Below are positions 8,534-16,168 of a stretch of DNA of 64,000 nucleotides, piece by piece (within the stretch, counting starts at the first letter, position 1; each line of letters begins with the position of its first letter). This stretch comes from Pseudomonas putida (GTDB lineage Bacteria; Pseudomonadota; Gammaproteobacteria; Pseudomonadales; Pseudomonadaceae). Location: contig NZ_MNAH01000011.1 of NCBI RefSeq assembly GCF_001976065.1, positions 62,055-126,054 of the forward strand, given 5' to 3'. Below the pieces are notes generated by a model. It had not been told where the DNA came from and did no database searches. It saw only the letters and a list, made by a program, of their open reading frames with translations. The translations under genes were made by a program, and so were the position numbers.

Positions 8534-8800
8534 ATGAAAAAGTTGACCACTGTCGTTCTGTCCATGTGCCTGGCCATCGGCGCTGCCAGTGTTTTTGCGG
8601 CTGACACCATGAGCAACGATTCGATGTCCAAGGACGCCATGTCGAAAGACGCCATGAAAAAAGACGCGATGTCCAAGGATGCCATGAGCAAGGACGGCAT
8701 GAAAAAAGACGCGATGGCCAAGGATGCCATGAGCAAGGACGGCATGAAAAAAGATGCCATGTCCAAGGACGCGATGAAAAAAGACGCCATGTCCCAGTAA
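8534..8800 (+). CDS. Secreted methionine-rich pentapeptide MxKDx repeat protein (MrpX-like)
   Basis: An 88-residue protein. Residues 1-22 are a clear signal peptide (MKKLTTVVLSMCLAIGAASV then FA). The mature 66 residues are almost only the pentapeptide M-S/K/A-K-D-A/G, repeated about twelve times, with 13 Met (about 20 percent), many Lys and Asp and no aromatic residue. AAGGAG precedes the ATG. It follows the cytochrome b and molybdenum enzyme genes on the same strand. In Azospira suillum a periplasmic Met-rich protein, MrpX, scavenges hypochlorite and is re-reduced by YedY1; the same role here is inferred from composition and gene order. Confidence 0.85.
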   Translation: MKKLTTVVLSMCLAIGAASVFAADTMSNDSMSKDAMSKDAMKKDAMSKDAMSKDGMKKDAMAKDAMSKDGMKKDAMSKDAMKKDAMSQ

Positions 8801-8981
8801 CGCCAATGCTTTCCTTGGGGGGCGCTGGAGTCTTGCCCCCCAAGCACAAAGCCTCGCAAAGACCGATTTCGTCGACCGCCAGTATCAAAAATGAATTTCC
8901 GCCGATACCGTTGCTCATACCTGTAGGTAGCGGATTTAAAGCCCGCGTATTTATTTGGTGCGATCAGGGAGCGGCAAGGTC

Positions 8982-9389
8982 ATGAGTCGAGTATCGACGG
9001 CGGGCGAACACCTTCCTGGCGGGTTGATTCTGGTGGTTGAAGACGACCCGCTGATCCTGGAATTTCTCTGTGAAATTCTTCAGGAGGAAGGTTATGTGGT
9101 GCAGGCGCAATCGAGTGCGGATGAGGCGTGGGTGTACCTGCAGGGGCACGCCCAGGAGGTCGCGTTGTTGCTGACTGACATCACCATGCCGGGCACTCTC
9201 AACGGTGCCGAACTGGCGAATCTGTTCGGTGATCGCTGGCCTGGCAAACCCCTCATGATCATGTCCGGTTATGAAACTCCGGAAAGCTCAGGGGTTCGGC
9301 ATCAAGTGTCGTTCATCAAGAAACCCTGGGCGATTGGGAAATTGCTTGATTGTGTTGATGGCGCCCTGAAATCCCGCCGCACCATGTGA
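8982..9389 (+). CDS. Single-domain response regulator (receiver only)
   Basis: A 135-residue CheY-like receiver. Acidic pocket VVEDDPL, phospho-acceptor Asp66 in LLLTDITMPGTLNGAEL, Ser/Thr switch in LMIMSGYE and conserved Lys in SFIKKPW are all present. There is no output domain and no kinase nearby. I chose ATG 8982; a TTG at 8955 is in frame. It lies 181 bp after the MxKDx gene on the same strand, but a link to that operon is not shown. Such receivers often belong to hybrid-kinase phosphorelays. Confidence 0.85.
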   Translation: MSRVSTAGEHLPGGLILVVEDDPLILEFLCEILQEEGYVVQAQSSADEAWVYLQGHAQEVALLLTDITMPGTLNGAELANLFGDRWPGKPLMIMSGYETPESSGVRHQVSFIKKPWAIGKLLDCVDGALKSRRTM

Positions 9390-9438
9390 TCGTGTACATT
9401 GCAGCAAATGCGCTAACCCTTGAGATAGGAAGGCCCCT

Positions 9439-10107
9439 TTGCCTGCTCCCGAATCCATTTTCAATGTCCCGTACCGTGCCTTTCTGTTCGACATGGATGG
9501 CACCATCCTCACCTCGATAGCCGCCGCCGAGCGAGTCTGGGCAGGGTGGGCCGTTCGCCATGGCGTCGATGTCGAGACCTTCCTGCCCACCATCCACGGC
9601 GCCCGCGCCATCGATACCATCAATCGCCTGGCCTTGCCCGGCGTCGATGCCGAGGCGCAAGCGGCGTGGATCACCCAAGCGGAAATCGAAGATGTCGACG
9701 GGGTTGAGGAAGTGGCTGGCGCGGCGGGATTTCTACGCTCTTTGCCGGCTCATCAATGGGCCATCGTCACCTCTGCACCCAGAGAGTTGGCGTTGCGGCG
9801 CATGGCCGCCGCGGGGATACCCGAGCCGGCTGTGATGGTCACGGCTGAAGATGTCAGTGCCGGCAAACCCGACCCTTCCGGTTATCGATTGGCCGCGCAA
9901 CGGCTGGGTGTCGAGATCAGCCATTGCCTGGTTTTCGAGGATGCGACAGTAGGCATTCTCGCGGCCGAGGCGGCGGGGGCGGATTTGTTGATCGTCACGG
10001 CGGCGCATGAACAGCCGATAGTGACGGCGCATGCGACGTTGGGCAGTTATGACAGGGTTGTTGCCCGGTTGGATGTGGACAGTTTCATCCGGCTGCAGAA
10101 AATCTAA
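9439..10107 (+). CDS. HAD-superfamily phosphatase (HAD-IA)
   Basis: A 222-residue protein with all HAD motifs: nucleophile and acid/base in FLFDMDGTI, Ser/Thr in AIVTSAPRE, Lys in AGKPDPSGY and the acidic pair in CLVFEDATVG. The cap lies between motifs 1 and 2, as in sugar-phosphate phosphatases of the phosphoglycolate/glycerol-3-phosphatase group. The start is a TTG at 9439 preceded by GATAGGAAGG; no ATG fits. A REP pair begins two bases after the stop. It probably dephosphorylates a small metabolite; the substrate is not predictable. Confidence 0.85.
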   Translation: MPAPESIFNVPYRAFLFDMDGTILTSIAAAERVWAGWAVRHGVDVETFLPTIHGARAIDTINRLALPGVDAEAQAAWITQAEIEDVDGVEEVAGAAGFLRSLPAHQWAIVTSAPRELALRRMAAAGIPEPAVMVTAEDVSAGKPDPSGYRLAAQRLGVEISHCLVFEDATVGILAAEAAGADLLIVTAAHEQPIVTAHATLGSYDRVVARLDVDSFIRLQKI

Positions 10108-10108
10108 A

Positions 10109-10199
10109 TGTGGGAGCGGGCTTGCTCGCGAAAGCGCTGTATCCGTCGACCATTTTGTTGTTTGACACACCGCCTTCGCGAGCAAGCCCGCTCCCACAG
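10109..10199. repeat. REP pair, GGGCTTGCTCGCGA type
   Basis: Two inverted copies of GTGGGAGCGGGCTTGCTCGC. The element sits between the ends of the convergent HAD and methyltransferase-family genes, with one end directly at the HAD stop codon. Confidence 0.93.
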
Positions 10200-10213
10200 T
10201 GGATGTGTGTGTC

Positions 10214-10873
10214 TCAGTAAACTCTGGGGATCAACCGCCAGCTGCGGGCGCAATAAGCCTCATATTCACCACCGAATTGTGCCCGTAGCAGCGCCTCTTC
10301 CGAGTGGATCCGTGCAATCAACGGAATCACCGTCAACGCCGCCAGCAACAGCCCCACCCCCGAGCGAAAGGCCAGGGCCCAACCCACGGCAATCACCAAC
10401 ATCCCCAGGTAGCTGGGGTTACGCAGCTTGCGATAAATGCCGTCGGTCACCAGGCGGTGGCCCGGCTGGATCGCCACCAGCCCGCTGAAGCGTTTGCCGA
10501 GCACGAACACTGGCCAAAGCCGCAGGGCGCCGCCGATGATGAACAGCAGCGCGCCGAGCCAACGTACGCCTTCGCCACCAAAGGTCCAGAAGTCGATCCG
10601 GTCGGTGTAGGCCGGCAAGAACCCGCTCAACAATCCGATCACGCCGAAGGCCGGCAGCACCCAGCGATTGGCCCTGTCCTCGCGCTCGCCGGAACTCACG
10701 TTGACCTCGGTAAACAGCGAAGCGAGGACCATGGCGAGGGTCGCCAGTACAACCACCACCAAGGCGGCATGGGAGAAAAACGCTGCAAAACCACCCAGTC
10801 CCCAAATCGCCAGCCAAAGATAGGCGAGGGTAGAAACGATGGCGAAAAATGCCAGTTTGGCCGAGATTTTCAT
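10214..10873 (-). CDS. Membrane isoprenylcysteine carboxyl methyltransferase-family protein
   Basis: A 219-residue protein with five or six hydrophobic helices. The C-terminal part carries the ICMT/PEMT signature: HRLVTDGIYRKLRNPSYLGM, then the acidic HSEEALLRAQFGGEYEAYCARSWRLIPRVY. These bind SAM at the membrane surface in characterised relatives. I chose ATG 10873 because GGTGGAG lies upstream; the longer reading to 10924 lacks this and overlaps the next gene. The methyl acceptor is unknown. It lies 28 bp downstream of the GlxA-type regulator on the same strand, so both may be co-transcribed. Confidence 0.82.
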   Translation of the reverse strand: MKISAKLAFFAIVSTLAYLWLAIWGLGGFAAFFSHAALVVVVLATLAMVLASLFTEVNVSSGEREDRANRWVLPAFGVIGLLSGFLPAYTDRIDFWTFGGEGVRWLGALLFIIGGALRLWPVFVLGKRFSGLVAIQPGHRLVTDGIYRKLRNPSYLGMLVIAVGWALAFRSGVGLLLAALTVIPLIARIHSEEALLRAQFGGEYEAYCARSWRLIPRVY

Positions 10874-10901
10874 GATGTCTCCACCACTCAGGGCACATCG
10901 T

Positions 10902-11846
10902 TCATTGTACCTCTGACCGCGCATTGCGTCTGATCACCTGCGGCGGCTGCCCGAACGCTCGAAGAAAGGCTTCACGCATGCGCCGGGGATCAAGGAAACC
11001 GGTTTCCAGGGCGATCTGCTCGAGCGTCAGGCGCCCACGTTCGAGCATCTGCCGTGCCGCTTCCAGGCGCAGGTTTTCGATGGCTTTGGCTGGCGACTGG
11101 CCGGTTTCGGCGCGGAATGCCCGGCTGAACTGGCGCGGGCTCAGGCGCGCCACTTGCGCCAGTTGTTCAACCGACAACGTTTGGGCGAGGTGTTCCCTGG
11201 CGTAGCCGAGGACGGTCTGGATGCGATCGGATTTCGGCGCCAGCTCCAGCAGCGCCGAGTGTTGTGACTGGCCGCCAGCGCGGCGGTGGTACATCACCAG
11301 TTTCTGCGCCACGGCGCGCGCGAGTTCGGCGCCGTGGTCCTTTTCCACCATGGCCAGTGCCAGGTCGATACCGGCGGTCATGCCGGCGGAGGTCCAGATC
11401 GAACCGTCGGTCACGTAGATCCGGTCCGCTTCCACCTTGATCGCTGGAAAGCGTTCCTGCAGTTGCCGCGCATAGGCCCAGTGCGTGGTCGCCCGGCGGC
11501 CCTCGAGCAGTCCGGCCTGGGCCATGACAAAGGCCCCGGAGCAAATCGAGGCGGTGCGGCGCGCAGTCCTGGCACTGGCCCGCACGTAGTCAAGCACGCC
11601 CTCGGGTGCCTGTTCGAGGATGGCGTCGCCGCCCACCACGATCACGGTGTCGAACACCCGCTCACCGAACGCTTCGGTGCCGACACTCAGGCCACCGGAA
11701 GCGCGCAAGGTAGACCCGTCTTCGGACAGTACCCGCACGTCATACAAGGCTTCGCCAGCGCTGAAGTTGGCGTATTCGAACACCGGCATGGCCGCCAGCG
11801 CCATGGACTGGAAACCCTCGAAAACCACAAACGCCACGCTGATCAT
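10902..11846 (-). CDS. GlxA-family transcriptional regulator (DJ-1/PfpI domain plus AraC HTH)
   Basis: A 314-residue protein. Residues 1 to about 170 form a DJ-1/PfpI-like domain with the nucleophile-elbow Cys in SICSGAFVMAQAGLL and THWAYARQLQERFP. Residues about 205-310 form an AraC helix-turn-helix pair (LSVEQLAQVARLSPRQFSRA and LEQIALETGFLDPRRMREAF). This arrangement is typical of GlxA, CdhR, GbdR and ArgR-type regulators of amine or amino acid catabolism in Pseudomonas. It faces the SDR gene across a 124-bp intergenic region and may control it. The effector is unknown. Confidence 0.88.
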   Translation of the reverse strand: MISVAFVVFEGFQSMALAAMPVFEYANFSAGEALYDVRVLSEDGSTLRASGGLSVGTEAFGERVFDTVIVVGGDAILEQAPEGVLDYVRASARTARRTASICSGAFVMAQAGLLEGRRATTHWAYARQLQERFPAIKVEADRIYVTDGSIWTSAGMTAGIDLALAMVEKDHGAELARAVAQKLVMYHRRAGGQSQHSALLELAPKSDRIQTVLGYAREHLAQTLSVEQLAQVARLSPRQFSRAFRAETGQSPAKAIENLRLEAARQMLERGRLTLEQIALETGFLDPRRMREAFLRAFGQPPQVIRRNARSEVQ

Positions 11847-11970
11847 CGCCTGGTCCTCAGAACACCATGTCCGAAAAACGTAGATTAAACGTCATTTGAG
11901 ACTAGCACGAGTCAATTTATAACGGTTCCTACCTGGCGATTGTCTCGCCTCACTGTGAAGGAAACTGAAC

Positions 11971-12762
11971 ATGGCTCTCTCTCCCAAAGGCACTGCACTG
12001 ATCACTGGCGCCTCTTCGGGTATCGGCGCGGTGTACGCCGATCGTCTCGCCCGGCAGGGTTATGACCTGATCCTGGTCGCTCGCAGCCAGGCAAAACTCG
12101 ACACCTTGGCCAATCGCCTGAGCGACCAGACCGGCCGCGCTGTGGAGGTGGTCGCTGCGGATCTGAAAGACAAGGCTGGCTTGCGGCGGGTCGAACAGAT
12201 CCTGCGCAGCGACGCGAGCATCACGTTATTGGTCAACAACGCCGGCGTCGGCGCGGTCATGCCGTTGCTCGGCAGCCCCGTGGATGACATGGAAGACATG
12301 ATCACCCTTAATATCACCGCGCTGACACGCCTGGCCTATGCGGTGGCGCCTGGCTTCGTTGCACGGGGCGCCGGCACAGTGATCAACATTTCCTCGATCG
12401 TCGCCATCGCCCCGGAAATCCTCAACGGCGTATACGGTGGGACCAAGGCATTTGTCCTCGGCCTGAGCCAATCGATGCACCGCGAACTGGCCGACAAAGG
12501 CGTGCGCATTCAGGCCGTACTGCCGGGCGCGACCGCCACCGATTTCTGGAGCGAAGCCGGCAACCCGGTGGAGAACCTGCCGCAGGAGATCGTGATGTCC
12601 GCCGAAGACATGGTCGATGCGGCGCTGGTGGGGCTGGAGCAGGGGGAAGTGGTCACCCTTCCGGGCTTGCACGATGGTGAGCAGTGGGATCGTTATGAAG
12701 CCCAGCGCCAGGTGTTGTCCGGGTTGTTTGGCAACTCGACGCCGGCTGCGCGTTATCGTTGA
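11971..12762 (+). CDS. Short-chain dehydrogenase/reductase (DltE-like)
   Basis: A 263-residue classical SDR. The NAD(P)-binding motif TGASSGIG lies near residue 11; NNAG, catalytic Ser in INISSIVAIAP, and Tyr/Lys in YGGTKAFVLGLSQSM are present, so the enzyme should be active. Arg at the end of strand 2 (LVARSQ) suggests NADP(H). GAAGGAAAC precedes the ATG. The gene stands alone opposite the GlxA-type regulator and ends in a strong bidirectional terminator. The substrate is unknown. Confidence 0.85.
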   Translation: MALSPKGTALITGASSGIGAVYADRLARQGYDLILVARSQAKLDTLANRLSDQTGRAVEVVAADLKDKAGLRRVEQILRSDASITLLVNNAGVGAVMPLLGSPVDDMEDMITLNITALTRLAYAVAPGFVARGAGTVINISSIVAIAPEILNGVYGGTKAFVLGLSQSMHRELADKGVRIQAVLPGATATDFWSEAGNPVENLPQEIVMSAEDMVDAALVGLEQGEVVTLPGLHDGEQWDRYEAQRQVLSGLFGNSTPAARYR

Positions 12763-12764
12763 TT

Positions 12765-12803
12765 AAAAGATCGCAGCCTCGCTTCCAGAGGCTGCGATCT
12801 TTT
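12765..12803. terminator. Bidirectional Rho-independent terminator
   Basis: A 16-bp perfect stem, AAAAGATCGCAGCCTC and its complement, with a seven-base loop. The A and T ends serve both strands. It separates the convergent SDR and DUF2388 genes. The core AAGATCGCAGCCT recurs at 30632. Confidence 0.88.
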
Positions 12804-12811
12804 GATCTCGG

Positions 12812-13120
12812 TTATTGGCCTTCCTGGACAAGGATGGCGCGGGCCAGTTCTTCGTCGCTGGCGCTGCTGAGGTCGGGATGTTCCTGGCGAACTCGCTGCA
12901 GAACCTGCTCCAGGTAAACGCCGCGAATCGCGCCATCACTGGCCACGAAGCTGGAGGCGTCATCCCGCGCGGGAATCATCAGCTTGTCATCCTTGAACGT
13001 CGAATACAGCGAGGCGGAAACCCCGGCCGAGGTGGCGACATCTTTTGCGTCCACATCGGCCATCGCGGAGCCGAACGGTAAGCACAGTGCAAGGGAAGAA
13101 ATGATAATCAGACGGCGCAT
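12812..13120 (-). CDS. Secreted DUF2388-family protein
   Basis: A 102-residue protein with a signal peptide (MRRLIIISSLALCLPFGSAM then ADVD). The mature part reads TSAGVSASLYSTFKDDKLMI, then DDASSFVASDGAIRGVYLEQ, the arrangement of the Pseudomonas DUF2388 (TIGR02448) family of small periplasmic proteins. The long reading to 13267 is not used: the signal peptide begins at 13120 and GAGGACACC precedes that ATG. Function is unknown. These genes often occur as paralogues in Pseudomonas. Confidence 0.82.
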   Translation of the reverse strand: MRRLIIISSLALCLPFGSAMADVDAKDVATSAGVSASLYSTFKDDKLMIPARDDASSFVASDGAIRGVYLEQVLQRVRQEHPDLSSASDEELARAILVQEGQ

Positions 13121-13315
13121 GACGGTGTCCTCTGAAGGCGTGATGCAAAAAGGAAGTACCACACCTGTAGGATGCATGACTGTCGTCAGGAGTTCCCGAG
13201 TCGATGCCTTGAGCCGTTTTATTAGCGCTACCGCAGTTGCTCGGTTGTCCGCAATTGAGGTGTTCATGGCATGTGGCCGGACAGCCTGAAGTTCGCCCAG
13301 TCGTGAAAATCCGGA

Positions 13316-13328
13316 ACAATTGAATTGT
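13316..13328. promoter_or_regulatory. Palindrome ACAATTGAATTGT in a divergent intergenic region
   Basis: Six-base arms around a central G, about 110 bp upstream of the LysR gene in the 316-bp gap between DUF2388 and LysR genes (13121-13436). It may be part of a regulator binding site; no other gene is seen in this gap. Confidence 0.3.
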
Positions 13329-13371
13329 CAGTACCTGTCTGTTTCCGAACAAGAGGGCTGTGTACCCTGAT

Positions 13372-13387
13372 GGTTCGCTAGCGAACC
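13372..13387. promoter_or_regulatory. Perfect 16-bp palindrome upstream of a LysR gene
   Basis: GGTTCGCTAGCGAACC is its own complement and lies 50 bp before the LysR start. It is followed by TTTT, so it could also form a short hairpin with a CTAG loop. An operator for the LysR protein is the likelier reading, by position. Confidence 0.45.
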
Positions 13388-13436
13388 TTTTGCCCGCGTC
13401 GACGGCGCTCGGCGTGGGCCTTGATGGATCTGCACA

Positions 13437-14399
13437 TTGAATCGAGCACACACAGACAGGGTTCCGTCCCTTGGCAGCATCGCTTCGCGACTACGCCTCA
13501 AACAATTGCGGTTGTTGATCGCGCTGGATGACCGCGGCTCGCTGCACAAGGCCGCCGAGCAGATTTCGATTTCCCAGTCCGGCGCCACCAAGGCCCTGCA
13601 GGAGGTCGAGTCGCTGCTTGGCATGCCGTTATTCGATCGCCAGCCCAAAGGCCTGGTGGCCAATGAAATGGGGCGTTGCATGATTCGTTATGCGCGGCTG
13701 ATCTACAGCGATGTGGAGCATCTGCGCGAGGAAATGGTCAGCATCATGCGCGGCCAGGGCGGACGGCTGTCGGTTGGGGTGATCATGGGCGCGGTGCCGT
13801 TGCTGACCCGGGCACTGACCGAGTTGCGGCTCAAGCAACCGGAGCTGTCGGTGGAGCTGGTGGAAAACACCAGCGCCACTTTGCTCGGATTACTGGATCA
13901 GGGGCGACTGGACCTGGCCATCTGTCGAACCAGTGTCGGCCAGCGTTCGGATGCCTATGATTGTATCGAATTGAGCGAAGAACCCCTGGCCGTGGTCGCC
14001 AGCAAGGATCACCCGCTGGCCCGCGCCGAGTCGTTGCAGCTGGCGCAATTGAGCGATTACCGTTGGGTGGTCTACCCCAAGGACATGCCGATGCGCCAGG
14101 CCCTGGAGCGGGAGATGAACGAGGCAGGGCTGGAGATACCGCGTTATCCACTGGAAACCTCGTCGACCTTCGCCACCATTTTGCTGGTGCAACAGGACCC
14201 GACGTTGCTCGCGGTGATCCCGGTAGAGGTGGCCCGGTTCTGCGAACAGTTCGACCTGCTGGTCAAGCTGCCGGTGTCCTTGCGTGCGCTGATCGAGCCT
14301 TATGGCGTGATCAGTCGGGCCGGTGCCAATCTGTCCCCGGCGGCGACCCTGCTGATCAATGAGCTGCAACGGGACCCATGTCCTGAACGGAACCTGTAG
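13437..14399 (+). CDS. LysR-family transcriptional regulator
   Basis: A 320-residue protein. The N-terminal winged helix reads LKQLRLLIALDDRGSLHKAA, then EQISISQSGATKALQEVESLLGMPLFDRQPKG. A co-inducer domain follows (about residues 105-310). The start appears to be TTG 13437, as there is an in-frame TGA just upstream and no ATG. The stop codon TAG is formed by the first bases of a REP element (CTGTAGGAGCTGG). The motif LLGMPLFDRQPKGL resembles GbpR/PcaQ-type activators of sugar or aromatic acid catabolism. Targets are not evident nearby. Confidence 0.87.
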   Translation: MNRAHTDRVPSLGSIASRLRLKQLRLLIALDDRGSLHKAAEQISISQSGATKALQEVESLLGMPLFDRQPKGLVANEMGRCMIRYARLIYSDVEHLREEMVSIMRGQGGRLSVGVIMGAVPLLTRALTELRLKQPELSVELVENTSATLLGLLDQGRLDLAICRTSVGQRSDAYDCIELSEEPLAVVASKDHPLARAESLQLAQLSDYRWVVYPKDMPMRQALEREMNEAGLEIPRYPLETSSTFATILLVQQDPTLLAVIPVEVARFCEQFDLLVKLPVSLRALIEPYGVISRAGANLSPAATLLINELQRDPCPERNL

Positions 14400-14486
14400 G
14401 AGCTGGCTTGCCAGCGAAAGCGGATTGTCAGCCAACACTAGTGTCGACTGGCACGCCCTCTTCGCTGGCAAGCCAGCTCCTACAGG
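14393..14486. repeat. REP pair, GAGCTGGCTTGCCAGC type
   Basis: Two inverted copies of CCTGTAGGAGCTGGCTTGCC. The left copy supplies the TAG stop codon of the preceding LysR gene. Confidence 0.93.
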
Positions 14487-14518
14487 TTTTCGTTTTGCCT
14501 GTCAGGTCGGGGCAGGGA

Positions 14519-14833
14519 TTATTGGATGGGTGAAAACGCTGCCGGCATCAGCAGCTTCGATTCCATTTTTTCCAGCATGGGGAAGGCGATGGGCACGAAG
14601 CCTTCGAGCCAGTCCGGATCCTGGTACAGCGCGGCGCGCTTGTTGATTCGCTCGTCCAGGCTCTCGTAGGCCCAGAGGTGGATCACCTGGTTCAGCTCGC
14701 CGAATTCGCTGTACCACCAGCCCACCAGCGTGGCGTAGCGGGAAATCACCGGCAGGCCGTTTTCCTCGAAGTGCTTGAGGTAGGTCTGCATCGTGCCGAT
14801 CTTCAGGGTGTAGGTGCGCATCTCGTAGAACAT
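14519..14833 (-). CDS. NIPSNAP-family protein
   Basis: A 104-residue single ferredoxin-like domain. It starts FYEMRTYTLKIGTMQTYLKH and contains LVGWWYSEFGELNQVIHLWA, YESLDERINKRAALYQDPDW, which are diagnostic of NIPSNAP. Such proteins often lie in catabolic operons. It begins 12 bp after the iron-type alcohol dehydrogenase stop on the same strand, so the two form an operon. Biochemical function of bacterial NIPSNAP proteins is largely unknown. Confidence 0.87.
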   Translation of the reverse strand: MFYEMRTYTLKIGTMQTYLKHFEENGLPVISRYATLVGWWYSEFGELNQVIHLWAYESLDERINKRAALYQDPDWLEGFVPIAFPMLEKMESKLLMPAAFSPIQ

Positions 14834-14845
14834 GGGGTTTGTCTC

Positions 14846-16012
14846 TCAGGAATGAATGCCGTGGAAGGCGTTGCTGATGATTCGCTCGACATCGGCAGCG
14901 TTGGTCAGGCGCGGGTTGACCAGCACGTTGCCACTGCGCATCGAGTCGCTGACCATTTGCGGCATGTAGTCCAGGTCCACGCCCAGGTCCTTGATGTTGT
15001 CCGGGATGCCAATGGCCTCGTTCAGCGCCATCACGTGCTCCACCACCTTGTGCCCGGCGCGGGCAGGGCTCAGGCCATTGACGTCTTCGCCCATGGCGAT
15101 GGCGATGTCGCGGAACAACTCCGGGCAGGCCGGCAGGTTGTATTCGATTACGTAAGGCAGCAGCGTGGCGTTGGCGATGCCGTGGGGGATGTTGAACACG
15201 CCGCCGAAGGTGTGGGAAATCGCATGGACGTTGCCCAGTTTCGATTGGGCGAACGCGACCCCGGCGAGGAACGAAGCGAGTAGCATCTGCTCCCGCGCGT
15301 GCAGGTCCGAGCCGCTGAAAAACGCCTTGGGCAGGTGCGTGCAAATCAACTTGATCGCATGCAGGGCCAAGGCCTGGCTGATCGGGTTGGCCTGCTTCGA
15401 AACGTAAGATTCGATGGCGTGAGTCAGGGCATCCATGCCGGTGGCGGCGGTGATCGACGGCGGCAGCTTGAGGGTCAGTTCGGCGTCGAGAATCGCCAGT
15501 TTGGGGAACAATGCCGGGCTGATGATCACCGTCTTGAACAGTGTCCTGGTGTTGGTGAACACCGTGGAAGCCGTACACTCGCTACCGGTGCCCGAGGTGG
15601 TTGGAATGGCAAAGATCGGCAGCGGCGGGTGCAGTAGTTTGTCGTAGCCTTCGTAGTCGAGAATGTTGCCTGGGTTGGTGGCCATGGCCGCGACACCCTT
15701 GGCGGTGTCGATGCTGCTGCCGCCACCGACGCCGATCACCGAGTCGCAATCGTGGTTCTTCAGGAAGGCGACGGCACGTTCCAGCACATCCGTGGTGGGA
15801 TTCGGTTCGACCCCGGCGAACACTTCGTAGCCAATGTCACTGTCGGCCAGCGAGGCGAAAAAACTTTCCATGACGCCCGATGCCATCAGGCCTTCGTCGG
15901 TGACCACCAGCAGTTTTTTTCGAACATGGGGCTTGAGCAATGCGCCGGCCTGACGCACCAGGCCGTTGCCGCTCTTCAAGGTCGTGGGGAAATAAAACTG
16001 GAACGGGTTCAT
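14846..16012 (-). CDS. Iron-containing (group III) alcohol dehydrogenase
   Basis: A 388-residue protein. The NAD-binding loop reads GVGGGSSIDTAKG, followed by IPTTSGTGSECT. Metal ligands are expected in AILDAELT (Asp), MDALTHAIESYVS (His) and NVHAISHTFGGVFNIPHGIAN (two His). Length and motifs match Fe-dependent alcohol dehydrogenases of the EutG/FucO/YiaY group. I chose ATG 16012 because GGAG precedes it; the longer open reading frame to 16915 is antisense to the SDR gene. It is the first gene of an operon with NIPSNAP and is divergent from a divergent-type SDR. Confidence 0.9.
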   Translation of the reverse strand: MNPFQFYFPTTLKSGNGLVRQAGALLKPHVRKKLLVVTDEGLMASGVMESFFASLADSDIGYEVFAGVEPNPTTDVLERAVAFLKNHDCDSVIGVGGGSSIDTAKGVAAMATNPGNILDYEGYDKLLHPPLPIFAIPTTSGTGSECTASTVFTNTRTLFKTVIISPALFPKLAILDAELTLKLPPSITAATGMDALTHAIESYVSKQANPISQALALHAIKLICTHLPKAFFSGSDLHAREQMLLASFLAGVAFAQSKLGNVHAISHTFGGVFNIPHGIANATLLPYVIEYNLPACPELFRDIAIAMGEDVNGLSPARAGHKVVEHVMALNEAIGIPDNIKDLGVDLDYMPQMVSDSMRSGNVLVNPRLTNAADVERIISNAFHGIHS

Positions 16013-16168
16013 GTGGGTCTCCGGTTTTCTTGTTGGTGCCGCAACAGTAATGAGCCCCGTTGGCTGTCGATAATGAAAAGGCCTGATACACCGATCACTC
16101 TTTGTCATCCCCCGAACGATGGGGGCTGGGTGGTAACGTGGGCGCTTTGAACCGTCAGGAGCATCGTC

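Noticed and set aside
8534..8800. The short tandem DNA repeat as a CRISPR array
   Set aside because: Repeats are 15-base codon units without spacers and encode the MxKDx protein in frame.
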